NCBI RefSeq assembly: GCF_001039355.2
Contig: NW_019773792.1
Span: 389,265-453,264 of the forward strand
Length of the DNA stretch: 64,000 bases
Origin: Lingula anatina
Lineage: Eukaryota; Brachiopoda; Lingulata; Lingulida; Lingulidae
Direction: 5' to 3'
The translations under genes and the position numbers were made by a program. The notes below the pieces were generated by a model. It saw only the letters and a list, made by a program, of their open reading frames with translations, was not told where the DNA came from and did no database searches. Below, one piece after another: positions 1 to 23,100 of the stretch (positions within the stretch are counted from its first letter, which is position 1; each line of letters begins with the position of its first letter).

Positions 1-10508
<10,508 letters not shown>

Positions 10509-10697
10509 CTTGAATCTTCTTCACGGAGAACAACTCACGTCTGCCGCCTCTGCAGGACGGGTGAATTATACGTGTTGAAGTAATAATATGGCGAATAATA
10601 TACACCAAGAATCAGTTCGTTATCCATGATGCGGAACATATTGGTCTCAGACACAGGGCCCTGAACGTGCATACTTAGTCTTTGTTACCTTGGCAGA

Positions 10698-10705
10698 TAT
10701 TTATA
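10698..10705 (-). promoter_or_regulatory. Candidate TATA box of the EMI/EGF gene
   Basis: TATAAATA on the minus strand, about 190 bp upstream of the ATG at 10508. Transcription would start near 10675, giving a leader of about 165 nt. The leader holds an upstream ATG (near 10632) with an open frame of about 33 codons ending TGA just before the main start. A TGCAG acceptor-like site near 10550 means the leader may instead be spliced. Inference from motif and spacing only. Confidence 0.4.
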
Positions 10706-11907
10706 CCTTAAGTATTTTGAAGTATTTTGTTATTTGTGTGGCCCAGTAAGGGGATAGAAAGTTTTATTGTATTGATTCCGGATTTTAAACTGTTTAACTA
10801 GTCATCGATCATAGCGTTGGGATGATGGATTGTTTGCTAAGTAAAAATAAGGAAGAACAATAATACGTGTAAAATATAAGGAAGAAAAATATCGTTCTTT
10901 CATTGAGGTGTTTCATTGATTGATGCATTTATGTCGTCCTTCTATACAATTAAAAAATTATGAAATTAAGATTAAAACCGAAAAACCTGAAATCTGAAAA
11001 TACCATCTGAATTTGGTTTAAATTTTTGACTTGTACTTTTTTCATGTCGACAAATGATCAGCTGAATTTATCGGTATATCACAGTATATTGGTAACTAAA
11101 TATATATGGTAACTACCGGTAAATACATGCATATAGTACTGGTAGCAAAAATCGCCTCAAGGTTGGCGTAGTATAAGAAAAAGGTGACAATCTCCAGAAA
11201 AAGCACCACTGGGTTTGATATACTCCTACATGTATGTGAAAATTACTATTTATGACAAGGTGCGACGTGTCATACCCGGACTTAAGTGTCAAGGCTTTTG
11301 TCAGTGGCATTTGATGGTCAAAATTTATGGATAAACTTGGGTTTGGCAATTATGACGCACACCTCAGCGTCGTTAAGACTGGGGGCATTTCCCATTATTA
11401 TCCAAAACAACTCACCTTTTCAGTGAACTAAGAATGAGGAAGTGATGAAATAAAATCCATTCCGTACAAACTGTTGATAATGTCTTAAATTCATAAGGTC
11501 TATACCTTAATTCGAGTCGTGCGAGATATAAGAGGTCACAAAAATTTGGAGGGGTGGGGGAGAATAGGCAAATATAGCATTCACTTTAAAAACTGTTGAC
11601 AGGTACATGGTCGGACAGGAGGCGGACGCTCTTGACACAAATAGACAATTATTATCCTTGGATGAGAAAGGAGGAGCTTCTGTACTGTCCATTGGGCCTA
11701 TTCACATAAACGCCGAGTGCGGTCACAGCAACGGTCATTTTTCACAGCATGAAAACAGATGGTTTGGTAACCACATATTTCTGCTGCGTCTACTCGTTTC
11801 TTTGGATGATCTCAAAACATTTCACATATCTGTAATTGTGTATAACAGCATACATCATCTATAATTGTAGGTCTTAGGTCGGTGCCACGTCGCCTGCAAC
11901 CACACCA

Positions 11908-12066
11908 CTAACCCTAACCCTAACCCTAACCCTAACCCTAACCCTAACCCTAACCCTAACCCTAACCAAACCCTAACCCTAACCCTAACCCTAACCCTAA
12001 CCCTAACTAACCCTAACCCTTATCCTAACCCTAAACTCTAACCCTAACCCTAACCCTACCCCCCCT

Positions 12067-12097
<31 letters not shown>

Positions 12098-12116
12098 GTT
12101 AACCCCTAACCCTAAC
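11908..12116 (+). repeat. Interstitial telomeric repeat array, (CCCTAA)n
   Basis: About 205 bp of CCCTAA units, perfect for roughly the first 60 bp and increasingly degenerate to the right (AACTAACCC, TTATCC, AAACTC, CCCCCCCTTAACC variants). This is the TTAGGG telomere motif in C-rich orientation, embedded between unique-looking flanks on both sides. Confidence 0.95.
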
Positions 12117-13240
12117 TCTGAAATCAAACCAACTATCATATAATTACCTAAGCATTAACTACTGCCAATAATTTAACGTCCATTGGCAATCAATATTTGG
12201 ATGTCACTAATTTCCACACCCTCGATCCCCATATAATATAAAATTATCATGTGAAGAGTAACAACTGTGTTGCCTAGGGGAAAAGTGTTTATTATTAAAT
12301 AAAGTTTGATTCTCGTTGTTTCTCACATTGTTCTTAAACCTTTAATATATATCTAGATGGTTAAAATAATAAACACCGTCATTTAATTGTTTATAGACGA
12401 TAAATTATAAAAGAGTTTCCTTTTGAAAGCATACAGAAAGTTGATGTATTTTAAGCTATTTTGGTTCTTTTTCGAGATTGACCTGGACATTTAGGCATGT
12501 CCTTGACCTCTGATGACTTCCAAACTTTTCTAAATGAATGACCATGCCTTTAAAACATTTGTAGTACCTCGCACAAGTTTCAAAGTTGCCGAGTTTCCTT
12601 GATGTGCCCATTTAAATACCCTCTCCAAGGAATTGGCGTCTATTTTGGATTTTGGCACTTTGCCATGGGTGGATTCCGGAGGGAACACCTGGATTATATT
12701 GGTGCAAAACTGGACCGGATTCAGTCAAAAAACCTTTGTTAACATTTTTTCAACTTCAGTGGGGAAATTTTGTTCGTTTGCTGAACAGTAGTTCTTACTG
12801 ACTTGAAATTTAAGTGCAATTATACTTTTGTCTAAAACGTCATGCGTTGTATAATTTCAATGACCCGGAGATAATTATTTGTGAACATGCAATGTGTTTA
12901 TTTACAAATTGGCTTATAATGTGTCACTTCACATTCTCCTGAAGTCAGAAAAAAATTAAAACTAATAAATGACAGTGTCACCGGTAAAACAGGAATGGTA
13001 GTACTATGAATGTTCAGAGTCCAATATGTTTATTATTGGTAAGGATTATAAGGAGTTTGGGGTTTATTATATGGGACAATATCACCTGTACAAAGTAAAT
13101 TGGCTAGCACTACCATTCCCATTACACCGGTGCTTTAATTTCTGTTCTATGCTTAAGTTTTTATCCGGTAAAAAACGGTATTTAATTGTATATGAAAATT
13201 ATAAAACAAAAGCTGAAATACGTGCATATCGTTAGCTACG
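12117..13240. other. Gene-free stretch
   Basis: AT-rich unique-looking DNA between the telomeric array and the Penelope-like relic. I see no exon with convincing splice sites, no tRNA and no repeat array. Confidence 0.4.
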
Positions 13241-13244
13241 GCCA

Positions 13245-14765
13245 ATCTGGACGAAAGCCTTCATCAGACTGATGTGAGTGCATGTTATTACTAGGTGGTA
13301 TAGCTGCCACGACCTTCTAATAAATGTCAGATCGACCCCCCCCCCCCGTCCCTATTCATGGGTGGCAGGTGGCGTCTAATGTTGACAGCCTTTCGTACCA
13401 TGCGTGGCATATCAGATAACTCAAGTTCAAGGATTTTGGTTGAATCCCTGTTGCTTGTTTAGAAATGGCACTGATGATTTTTCTACAGTCACCGATTTCC
13501 TTTGTTCGTTTACCTTGGTCTTCTTCTGTCAACCTGTCTCACCAATGTAAAAAGAATTCAAGTCATGGCAATTGATCTTATATGTGGTCCCACAGCGTTG
13601 TTCTTGAGGGGCTTGTTCTTTGGCTTTACAAGGTGTTATTCTAATGTGCGCTGGGGTATAAAAGCCGTGTTGACGCTATTCCTTTCATAGACCCTGCACA
13701 CTTTCTCTGAAATTCCTTTACGCTAAGGGAGGATCACAGCTGTTTCTTTACTGACTGTATCTGTTGGCTCACAGTTAATCACCTCTGTCCTGACCCGACG
13801 CAGTTTTTTCAAGGCCAAAGGTGGGTAACCACACACAGCGAGAGCTTCATCCAGTGTCTTGTTCCCTAGAGTTTTCTCTTTTCCTTCCTTAGTCACATTC
13901 GTGTTGGACCTGTGTTTGAAAGTTCTTACGAACCCCAGTTTTTGATGCAGCGGGTGGTGCGACTAGAAGTTGAAGTATTGGTTGGTATGTGTGACCTTCC
14001 TGTAGCCGTCGCTCTCATGTGTGATTGATGAGTCCAGAAAAGCAACAGAATGGTTTTCGTCCAGCTCTCTAGTGAACTTGATGTTACGGTCTTGGCTGTT
14101 GATAAAATCAGTGATGGCAGTTATGTGGTCCCTGTGGCAGATGGTGAACGTGCCATCTACACATCTCAACCGAAGACGTAGAGGATTGGGAATAGACCCC
14201 AGTGCTTCCTCAAAGTTCTCCATATACAAATTGGCCCACAATAAGACTGATTGGAATGCCCATGGCCGCTCCAAGTTTAAGCTTGCGGGAATTCGCCTTT
14301 ATAGATAAAGTATGTGGTGTTCAATGCTACGTCTAATACCTCCGTGATATCCTCTACTGACAGATTGGTACCTTCCATGAGGGTGGTATCTTGTGTAAGT
14401 CTAGAACTGATCACTTTTAGAGCGTAATCCAAAGGTAAACAAGTGAAAAGTGCACTCAAGTCATATGATACTAAAGCTTCATGTGGTCCCAGAATGATGT
14501 CCTTCACTTTATCTAAAGAGTTCTTAGAGTTTATTACATGGTGACTTAGGTGGTTTGTTTATGCTGTAGGGTAAAGTCGAGAACACTGGGATCTAGTTGG
14601 TTCCCTTCTTTCTGTAATCCTACGGTATTAAACACATAAGTTTAAGTTGGAGCATATATATAGCGTCATTCAACAGGTGTTGAATACTGCGCTCATAGTC
14701 CATCCTGTTTAAAACCAATTCATATCCGTTTGATGAAGGCCTACGTCCAGGTTAGACTTAAGCGA
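13245..14765 (-). mobile_element. Degenerate Penelope-like element (reverse transcriptase + GIY-YIG-type end)
   Basis: Minus-strand fragments read as a Penelope-like RT. At 14507-14277 there is SYDLSALFTCLPLDYALKVI, then LNTTYFIYKG. At 14274-13963 there is LLWANLYMENFEEALGSIPN, then RCVDGTFTICHR, where the usual YVDD catalytic box is CVDG (14163-14152), then SVAFLD. Downstream, near 13590-13520, a broken frame reads CGTTYKINCHD and FYIGETG, resembling the GIY-YIG endonuclease of this class. Stops and frameshifts occur throughout and the catalytic Asp pair is lost, so it is a dead copy. Matching CTTCATC-type sequence at both ends (about 13258 and 14738) may mark its termini. Confidence 0.75.
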
Positions 14766-17153
14766 AATGTATGAAATTATTTCTGCTTGTGTTTGATAAT
14801 TATCATATATGATACAACTACCAAGCTAATGAAGATTTCTGCTCACTTTTCAATTGATTTACCGCTATGGTATAGATCCCTTGCCGTAAAGCAGTGCAGT
14901 TTTCTACTAGAAAAACACCTGGATGAAAAGACAAGGGTTTGGTAAGCAAGTAAAGGATTCAAAGTAAATACATTTTTATGCATCCCCCATTATCGTATCT
15001 TAGAACTGTTAGTTTTACCATGATCTTAGTGCAACTGAAAACAGTTTTGCCAAATTAAAAATATGGATAACGTGGTCATCATTAACACATAATACTACAG
15101 GGAATCTTTCCTTTTTAGTTGTAACGTGATAATATTTCCATATATCTTCTGCACATGCTCCCACTGCTGTACTTAAGAAAACGTGACAAATGTCACCCAA
15201 AAGTACTTATTTACTGTGTTTTATTAATAATAAATAACTATATTTTAGCATATACCACACACTCGTCTCTGTAATTCACTTAAACATTAAAACTCTATAA
15301 TGCAACCTTTCTAAAATATAATCCTCTTAAATAGACTGAGAAAATTAGTGAAACAAACCAGTTCTTATAATTTGACAGAACAACAATTGCAGTTGATATA
15401 AGATTCATAATACTTTCTTTGCAAAGTATATTGAACATATGTTAAATGCACGCATGTACATAGAAATGATAAGAACACATAAATATACTATAAGTATCAC
15501 ACATTACTTGTTTGCAATATATGCCTGGTTATCATAATGGATCTTTTCGATCCTCATGTGTTCTCATTATCATCGGAAGAAGACATTTACAGATGATAAC
15601 ATGTGCAGATGCTTCACCTATAACTTGACATATCCATCCTAATATGAAGACTTTGTATAAGCTAGAGAAAATTATATTTTAACAAACCTAAGTCTTCACT
15701 AAGTCAAAATTACATTACAAAACCTTGCAATCACTACGATACAGGCTAACTTAAACAAAGTGTTGTTGACTGGTTCAACAAAATTAATATTCACATTCAA
15801 CTGTTACATGATAAACTGCCCCTTCTGGGTAAAATGCTTCACTGAATACAGATAAAAGTTTTATTGTGATAATATAATAGAAATGGCATGATATAACAAT
15901 GTTTGCAGAGTTAACGCTTTGTCAGACATTTAATAACATGAAAATATATTTTGTTATTCACCTGATATATTTACACCCTAAATAAAATGATAAATATTGT
16001 CACAAAGTAAAACTCAAACTTTGTATAAGCATAATGAAAACCCATAAGTCTGACGAAAACCTGCCTCAATATTGGCTGCAAGATAATGGTTTCAGCTTGA
16101 AAAGTTTCAGCTTGTGCTTAATGTACTTGTTATATATGGTCCAAGTGCCAAGGTATTACGCTTAGAAAATTTAACTGATATTTACCATCCAATATTTTGT
16201 CTGTTGACAGTCGTCAGACTTCATCAGGGAAATGAGGGCTTGGGACTATTAACATCAGGGCAAAACTCAATAGAAATGATGGGACTGAGTTCCTAAACCT
16301 CTAGCTTATACTCCTAAGGGAGCTAGGGAGTTACTGGCAAAAAAACTGCAGTGGTTTTAACTGCATTGATTTATGATCAAGTCATGCTTGTTTTGGATTA
16401 TAACATCTTTGATGTAGTTTAAGAATATTTAATGGATAAGGCAGAGAGTGACTGTGTATGGCTGATGAAAGTATTTGTTAAGAGTTTAATAAGGCATGTA
16501 TATCAGAGGCAACATCGACAAGGAACTATGACTCTGTTTGAAGGACGCACAAGAGAATAACGACTTATATATGCATGTATAAGACTGTTTGGTTGTATTT
16601 AGAGATGAGAAAAATGACTCCACAGTGTAGTTTGAACTAATTTCATGAATTATTAAAAAACTCTACAATATGGGTGTTTTAAATCAGGAGAAAGAAGATG
16701 AAGGAGAAGAAAAACAGGAAGAGGAGAGTGATGAAATTGCCAACATAATGGATTTAAGAAAACAGAAATACTGAAGTAGAATGCTGTGATGGTTGAAGAA
16801 TCCATTTAATGTGCTCCATTACGTTCATAGAACAGTTGTAGGGAATGAAGACTAACGCCTGTTTACTGTCACATTATAAAAGACTCCTTGTCCTTAAATC
16901 TTTATGGGAACTCTGCATACATAATATTTGTCTTATTTTATTGCTGGTAGAGGCAAAAGGCGCCCTTGATAGCACATGTTTATTGTTGTCTTATACAAAT
17001 TGACTGGCTTTAGAAATGTAGTGATTTATGAAAATACCATTGCCGTTTCAGACATGGGTAAGAGATTTGCTGCTTCATGACTCAATGAACGACTAAATTA
17101 TTGAGCAGTATGGTACTGTGACTTGATCACCACGGTACTTTTTGGATAAATCC
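14766..17153. other. Intergenic DNA and 3' region of the NLR-type gene
   Basis: No gene recognised at 14766-16900. On the minus strand AATAAA at 16942-16937 lies about 210 nt beyond the TGA stop at 17156-17154 and is a plausible poly(A) signal for the NB-ARC/TPR gene. Confidence 0.4.
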
Positions 17154-20100
17154 TCAATCAAGTTGATCATTCTCAAGTTTTCGGGGTGTTTGGGACAAAG
17201 TATCTCCTCTTTTACTAAAAGATATTAAGTAATAATCAAGCGCCTCTTTATACTCACCCATATCCTGCAGTACACTGCCAATATTGTTGAAAGAAGAAGC
17301 AGTATCAGGGTGCTTGGGACCAAGTATGTCCTCTCTCACTGCAAGACATTTCTTGTAATAATCAAACGCCTTTTTATACTCACCCATATCGTGCAGTACA
17401 CTGCCAATATTGTTGTAGGAGGATGCAGTATCAGGGTGTTTGGGACCAAGTATGTTCTCTCTCACCGCGAGACATTTATTGTAATAATCAAGCGCCTCTT
17501 TATACTCACCCATATCCTGCAGTACACTGCCAATATTGTTGAAAGAAGAAGCAGTATCAGGGTGTTTGGGACCAAGTTTATGTTTAATTGCAAGACATTT
17601 CTTGTAATAATCAAGCGCCTCTTTATACTTACCCATATCCTGCAGTTCACTACCAATATTGTTGTAGGAGGAGGCAGTGTCAGGGTGTTTGGGACCATGT
17701 GTCTCCTCTCTCACTGCAAGACATTTCGTGTAATAATCAAGCGCCTTTTTATACTCACCCATATCCTGCAGTACACTACCAATATTGTTGTAGGAGAAGG
17801 CAGTATCAGGGTGTTTGGGACCAAGTATGTTCTCTCTCACCGCNNNNNNNNNNNNNNNNNNNNNNNNNNNNNNNNNNNNNNNNNNNNNNNNNNNNNNNNN
17901 NNNNNNNNNNNNNNNNNNNNNNNNNNNNNNNNNNNNNNNNNNNNNNNNNNNNNNNNNNNNNNNNNNNNNNNNNNNNNNNNNNNNNNNNNNNNNNNNNNNN
18001 NNNNNNNNNNNNNNNNNNNNNNNNNNNNNNNNNNNNNNNNNNNNNNNNNNNNNNNNNNNNNNNNNNNNNNNNNNNNNNNNNNNNNNNNNNNNNNNNNNNN
18101 NNNNNNNNNNNNNNNNNNNNNNNNNNNNNNNNNNNNNNNNNNNNNNNNNNNNNNNNNNNNNNNNNNNNNNNNNNNNNNNNNNNNNNNNNNNNNNNNNNNN
18201 NNNNNNNNNNNNNNNNNNNNNNNNNNNNNNNNNNNNNNNNNNNNNNNNNNNNNNNNNNNNNNNNNNNNNNNNNNNNNNNNNNNNNNNNNNNNNNNNNNNN
18301 NNNNNNNNNNNNNNNNNNNNNNNNNNNNNNNNNNNNNNNNNNNNNNNNNNNNNNNNNNNNNNNNNNNNNNNNNNNNNNNNNNNNNNNNNNNNNNNNNNNN
18401 NNNNNNNNNNNNNNNNNNNNNNNNNNNNNNNNNNNNNNNNNNNNNNNNNNNNNNNNNNNNNNNNNNNNNNNNNNNNNNNNNNNNNNNNNNNNNNNNNNNN
18501 NNNNNNNNNNNNNNNNNNNNNNNNNNNNNNNNNNNNNNNNNNNNNNNNNNNNNNNNNNNNNNNNNNNNNNNNNNNNNNNNNNNNNNNNNNNNNNNNNNNN
18601 NNNNNNNNNNNNNNNNNNNNNNNNNNNNNNNNNNNNNNNNNNNNNNNNNCCAATATTGTTGTAGGAGGTTGCAGTATCAGGGTGTTTGGGACCAAGTAAA
18701 TCCACTTTTACTGCAAGGCATTTATTGTAATAATCAAGCGCCTCTTTATACTCACCCATGGCCTCCAGTACACTGCCAATATTGTTGTAGGAGGTAGCAG
18801 TATCAGTGTGTTTGTGACCAAGAAACTCCTCTTTTACTGCAAGACATTTCTTGTAATAACGAAACGCCTCTTTATACTCACCCATATCCTGGAGTACACT
18901 ACCAATATTGTTGTAGGAGTTGGCAGTATCAGGGTGTTTGGGACCAAGTATCTCTGCTCTTACTGTAAGACACTTCTTGTAATATTCAAAACCCTCTTTA
19001 TACTCACCCATACCCTGCAGTACACTACCAAAATTGTTGTAGATGTGGGCAATATCAGGCTGTTCGGGAATAGATATCTCCCCTTTCACTGCGAGACACT
19101 TCTTGAAATAATTAAGTGCCTCTTTATACTTACCCATGGCCTTGAGCACACTACCAATATTGTTGTAGGAGAAGGCAATATCAGGGTGTTCGTGGCCAAT
19201 AATCTCCTCGTACACTGCACAACATTTCTTGTAATAATCAAGCGCCTCTTTATACTCACCCAAATCCTGCAGTGTACAGCCAATATTGTTGTAGGAGGTG
19301 GCTGTATCAGGGTGTTTGGGACCAAATATCTCCTCTCTCACTGCAAGACACTTCTTGTAATAATCAAGCGCCTCTTTATACTCACCCAAATCCTGCAATA
19401 CACTGCCAATATTGTTGTAGGAGGTAGCAGTATCAGGGTGTTTGGGACCAAGTATATCTACTTTTACTGCAAGACATTTTTTGTAATAATCAATAGCCTC
19501 TTTATACTCACTCATGGCCTCCAGTACACTACCTATATTGTTGTAGGAGGTGGCAGTATCAGGGTGGTTGGGACTGAGTATATCCTCTCTCACTGCAAGA
19601 CATTTTTTGTAATTATCAAGGGCCTCTTTATACTCACCCATATTTTTCAGTACACTACCAATATCACTGAAGGAGGAGGCAATATCAAGGTGTTTGGGAC
19701 CAAGTATCTCCTCTCTCACTGCAAGGGATTTCTTGTAATAATCAAGTGCCTCTTTATACTCACCCATATTTTTCTTTACACTACCAATATCACTGAAAGA
19801 GGAGGCAATATCAAGGTGTTTGGGACCAAGTATCTCTTCTCTCACTGCAAGGCATTTGTTGCAATATTCAAGTGCCTCTTTATACTCACCCACGGCCAGA
19901 AGTGCAACACCAATATTGTTGTAGGAGGTTGCAGTATCAGGGTGTTTGGGACCAAGTATGTCCACTTCTACTGCAAGACATTTATTGTAATAATCAATAG
20001 CTTCTTTATACTCACCCATGACCAGCAGAACAAAACCAATATTGCTGTAAATGGTGACAGTTTCTGGGTGTTTGGGACCAAGAACCTCCTTTTTTACTAG

Positions 20101-23100
20101 TAGGCATTTCTTGAAATATTCAAGAGCCTCTTCATTCTTGCCCATTTTCTTAAGCAAACTACCAATATTGTTGTAGGAGGTGGCAGTAGCCGTGTGTTTG
20201 GGACCAAGTTTCTCCTCTCTCACCGCAAGACTTTTCTTGTAATAATCAAACGCATTTTTATACTCACCCATATCTTGCAGTACACAGCCAATATTGTTGT
20301 AGGAGGTGGCAGTGTAAGGGTGTTTGGGTCCAAGTTTCTCTTCTATAACTGCAAGATATTTCCTGTAATAATTAAGTGCCTCTTCATTCTCACCCATATT
20401 ATGCAGTGCACCACCAATATTGTTGTATGAAGACGCGGTATCAGGGTGTTTACACCCAAGTATCTCCTCTCTCACTGCAAGACTTTTCTTGCAATATTCA
20501 AGTGCCTCTTTATACTCACCCATATCCAGCAGTACACTACCTATATTGTTGTAAGAGGAGGCTGTATCACAATGTTTGGAGCCAAGTACCTCCTCTCTCA
20601 CTGCTAGACATATCTTGTAAAAATGAAGAGCTTCTTTATACTTACCCATCTTCTGTGATACACCGCCAACACAGTTGTAAAAAGAGACAGTATCAGGGTG
20701 TTTTGGACCAAATACCTCCTGTCTTACTGCAAAGCATTTCTTGAAACAATCAAGCGCCTCTTTATACTCACCCATATCCTGCAGTACACAGCCAATATTG
20801 TTGTAGGAAGAGGCAGTATCAGGGTGTTTTGGACTAAGTATCTCCTCTCTCACTGCAAGACATTTCTTGAAATAATCTAGTGCCTCTTTATACTCACCCA
20901 TATTCTGTAGTACGCTACCAATATTGTTGTAGGAGGAGGCAGTATCAGGGTGTTTGGCACCAAGTTTCTCTTTTTTAACTGCAAGACATTTCTTGAAATA
21001 ATCAAGCGCCTCTATATTCTCACCCAAATCCTTAAGCACATTACCAATATTGTTGTAGGAGGAGGCAGTATCAGAGTGTTTGGGACCAAGTATCTCTTGT
21101 CTTATTGCAAGACATTTCTTTTTACACTCTAAAGCCTCCTTATACTTACACATACACAGCAATACACTACCAATATTGTCGTAGGAGGAGGCAGTATCAG
21201 GGTGTTTGGGACCAAGAATATCCTCTCTCATTTCGAGACATTTATTGTAATAACTAAGTGCATTTTCATACTGACCCATATTCTGCAGTACACTACCAAT
21301 ATTGTTGTAGGATGAGGCGATATCAGGGTGTTTGGGACCAAGTATATTCTCTCTCACTGCCATGCCTTGCTTGTAATAATCAAGTGCCACTTTATACTCA
21401 CCCATATCCTGCAATATACTGCCAATATTGTTGTAGGAGGTGGCAGTATAAGGGTGTTTTGGACCAACTGTCCCCTCTCTCACTGCAAGACATTTGATGT
21501 AAGAATCAAGCGCCTCTTTATAGTCACCCATGGCCTCCAGTACACTGCCAATATTGTTGTAGGAGGTGGCAGTATCAGGGTGTTTGGGACCAAGTATCTC
21601 CTCTCTCACTGCTAGACATTTCTTTTTATAATCAAGCGCCTCTTTATACTCACCCATATTCTGCAATACACTGCCAATATTGTTGTAGGAGGTGGCAGTA
21701 TCAGGGTGTTTGGGACCAAAGATATCCTCTTTAACTGCAAGACATTTATTGTAATAATCAAGCGCCTCTTTATACTCACCCATATCCTGCAGTACACTGC
21801 CAATATTGTTGTAGGAGGTGGCAGTATCAGGGTGTTTGGGACCAAGTATTTCCTCTCTAATTGCAAGACATTTTTTGTAATAATCAAGCGCCACTTTATG
21901 ATCACCTTTGGCCTTGAGCACGCTACCAACATTGTTGTAAGAGGAGGCAGTATCAGGGTGTTTTGGGCCTAGCAGTACCTCCCTTTCATGTGCCACTAAT
22001 TTGCTAATTCTTAAAGCATCCTCACAGAGATAAATTGTAGAGAACCGTTGCGCAATTAATGCTAAGTTGTCTAAAATTTGTATTTTGTTAGATGTATCTT
22101 GGGTTTCTAACTGTTTAATTAGTAAATCAGCAGTGCGTTTTATATGTGGTAACATCACCGATAAATGATTTGCATCTGAAGCAGCAACAAATTTGATTCC
22201 AATCCCTTTGAGAGCTTTCATGTAGAAACTGCAGTAGTCATATTGGATTTTTAAACAATCAATTCCATTATTTGGGGCATTGACTTCTGCATATTCTTTG
22301 AGTAACGGATGGATATCATAGATGTCATTATCTGCAATGATGAGCGATTTGTTGACAAGGACGTCTAGGATATGTTCACAATCATTTTGATCTAACCCTA
22401 AAATAACAGAGACTGCTTCGAGATTAAATGCAGCGGGAAATATATGCAGTGCAAAGAACACTTCTTTCTCCTCAGGTTCTAATGTTGAAGTAGAAATATC
22501 AAAGCAATCTGTTATTTCCTTTGGCATGCTAGGAATGGAAAGAGTAGGGAGGATCTTTTGAGTTTTCATTTTTTCTAGGACTGCTTTTGTTGGTTTAATA
22601 TCAAGTAATGCAGCTAGCACTTTTAAAGCAAGAGGGTTATGGCCACACAATTTTGCCATTTCATCTAATGCCGTTAACTCGCTGTCTGTGGGACTGGTTG
22701 ATTTTCTTTCCCACATGATATCACGTGATGAGGTTTTATCAACTGGTGGAATCTCTAACACAACTATGTCATGTGTTGTTAAATGAAACTTTTCACGACT
22801 GGTGCACAGCAAAGTTATATGGTTTGTGGAATTCATAACATCAATCAAAAATTCGCTGAATTCCTGTCCACTGGAACTCATAACAGAATCATTATTATCG
22901 AGGATAAGTAGTGTATCTGCAGTCAAACTAGACAAAGTCTGTTTGAATATGTTTTGATAATCAGAATATAAATCTTTCAAAGGGCGTGTTGGATGATAGT
23001 GTTGGACAAGTGATAACTTGACAGAGTTAATGTCTGTAACTTGTCTCATATCAATGTACAGCACATTTTGCATGTTTTTCCCGACCTTAACTGCTAAGCT

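Noticed and set aside
17310-21972. Long plus-strand open frames (up to about 495 codons) antisense to the TPR array
   Set aside because: They are shadows of the 126-bp coding repeat; the sense strand has the conserved TPR and NB-ARC motifs.
17157-21980. Regularly spaced repeats that could suggest a CRISPR-like array
   Set aside because: The 126-bp period is fully coding (TPRs), there are no unique spacers, and the genome is eukaryotic.
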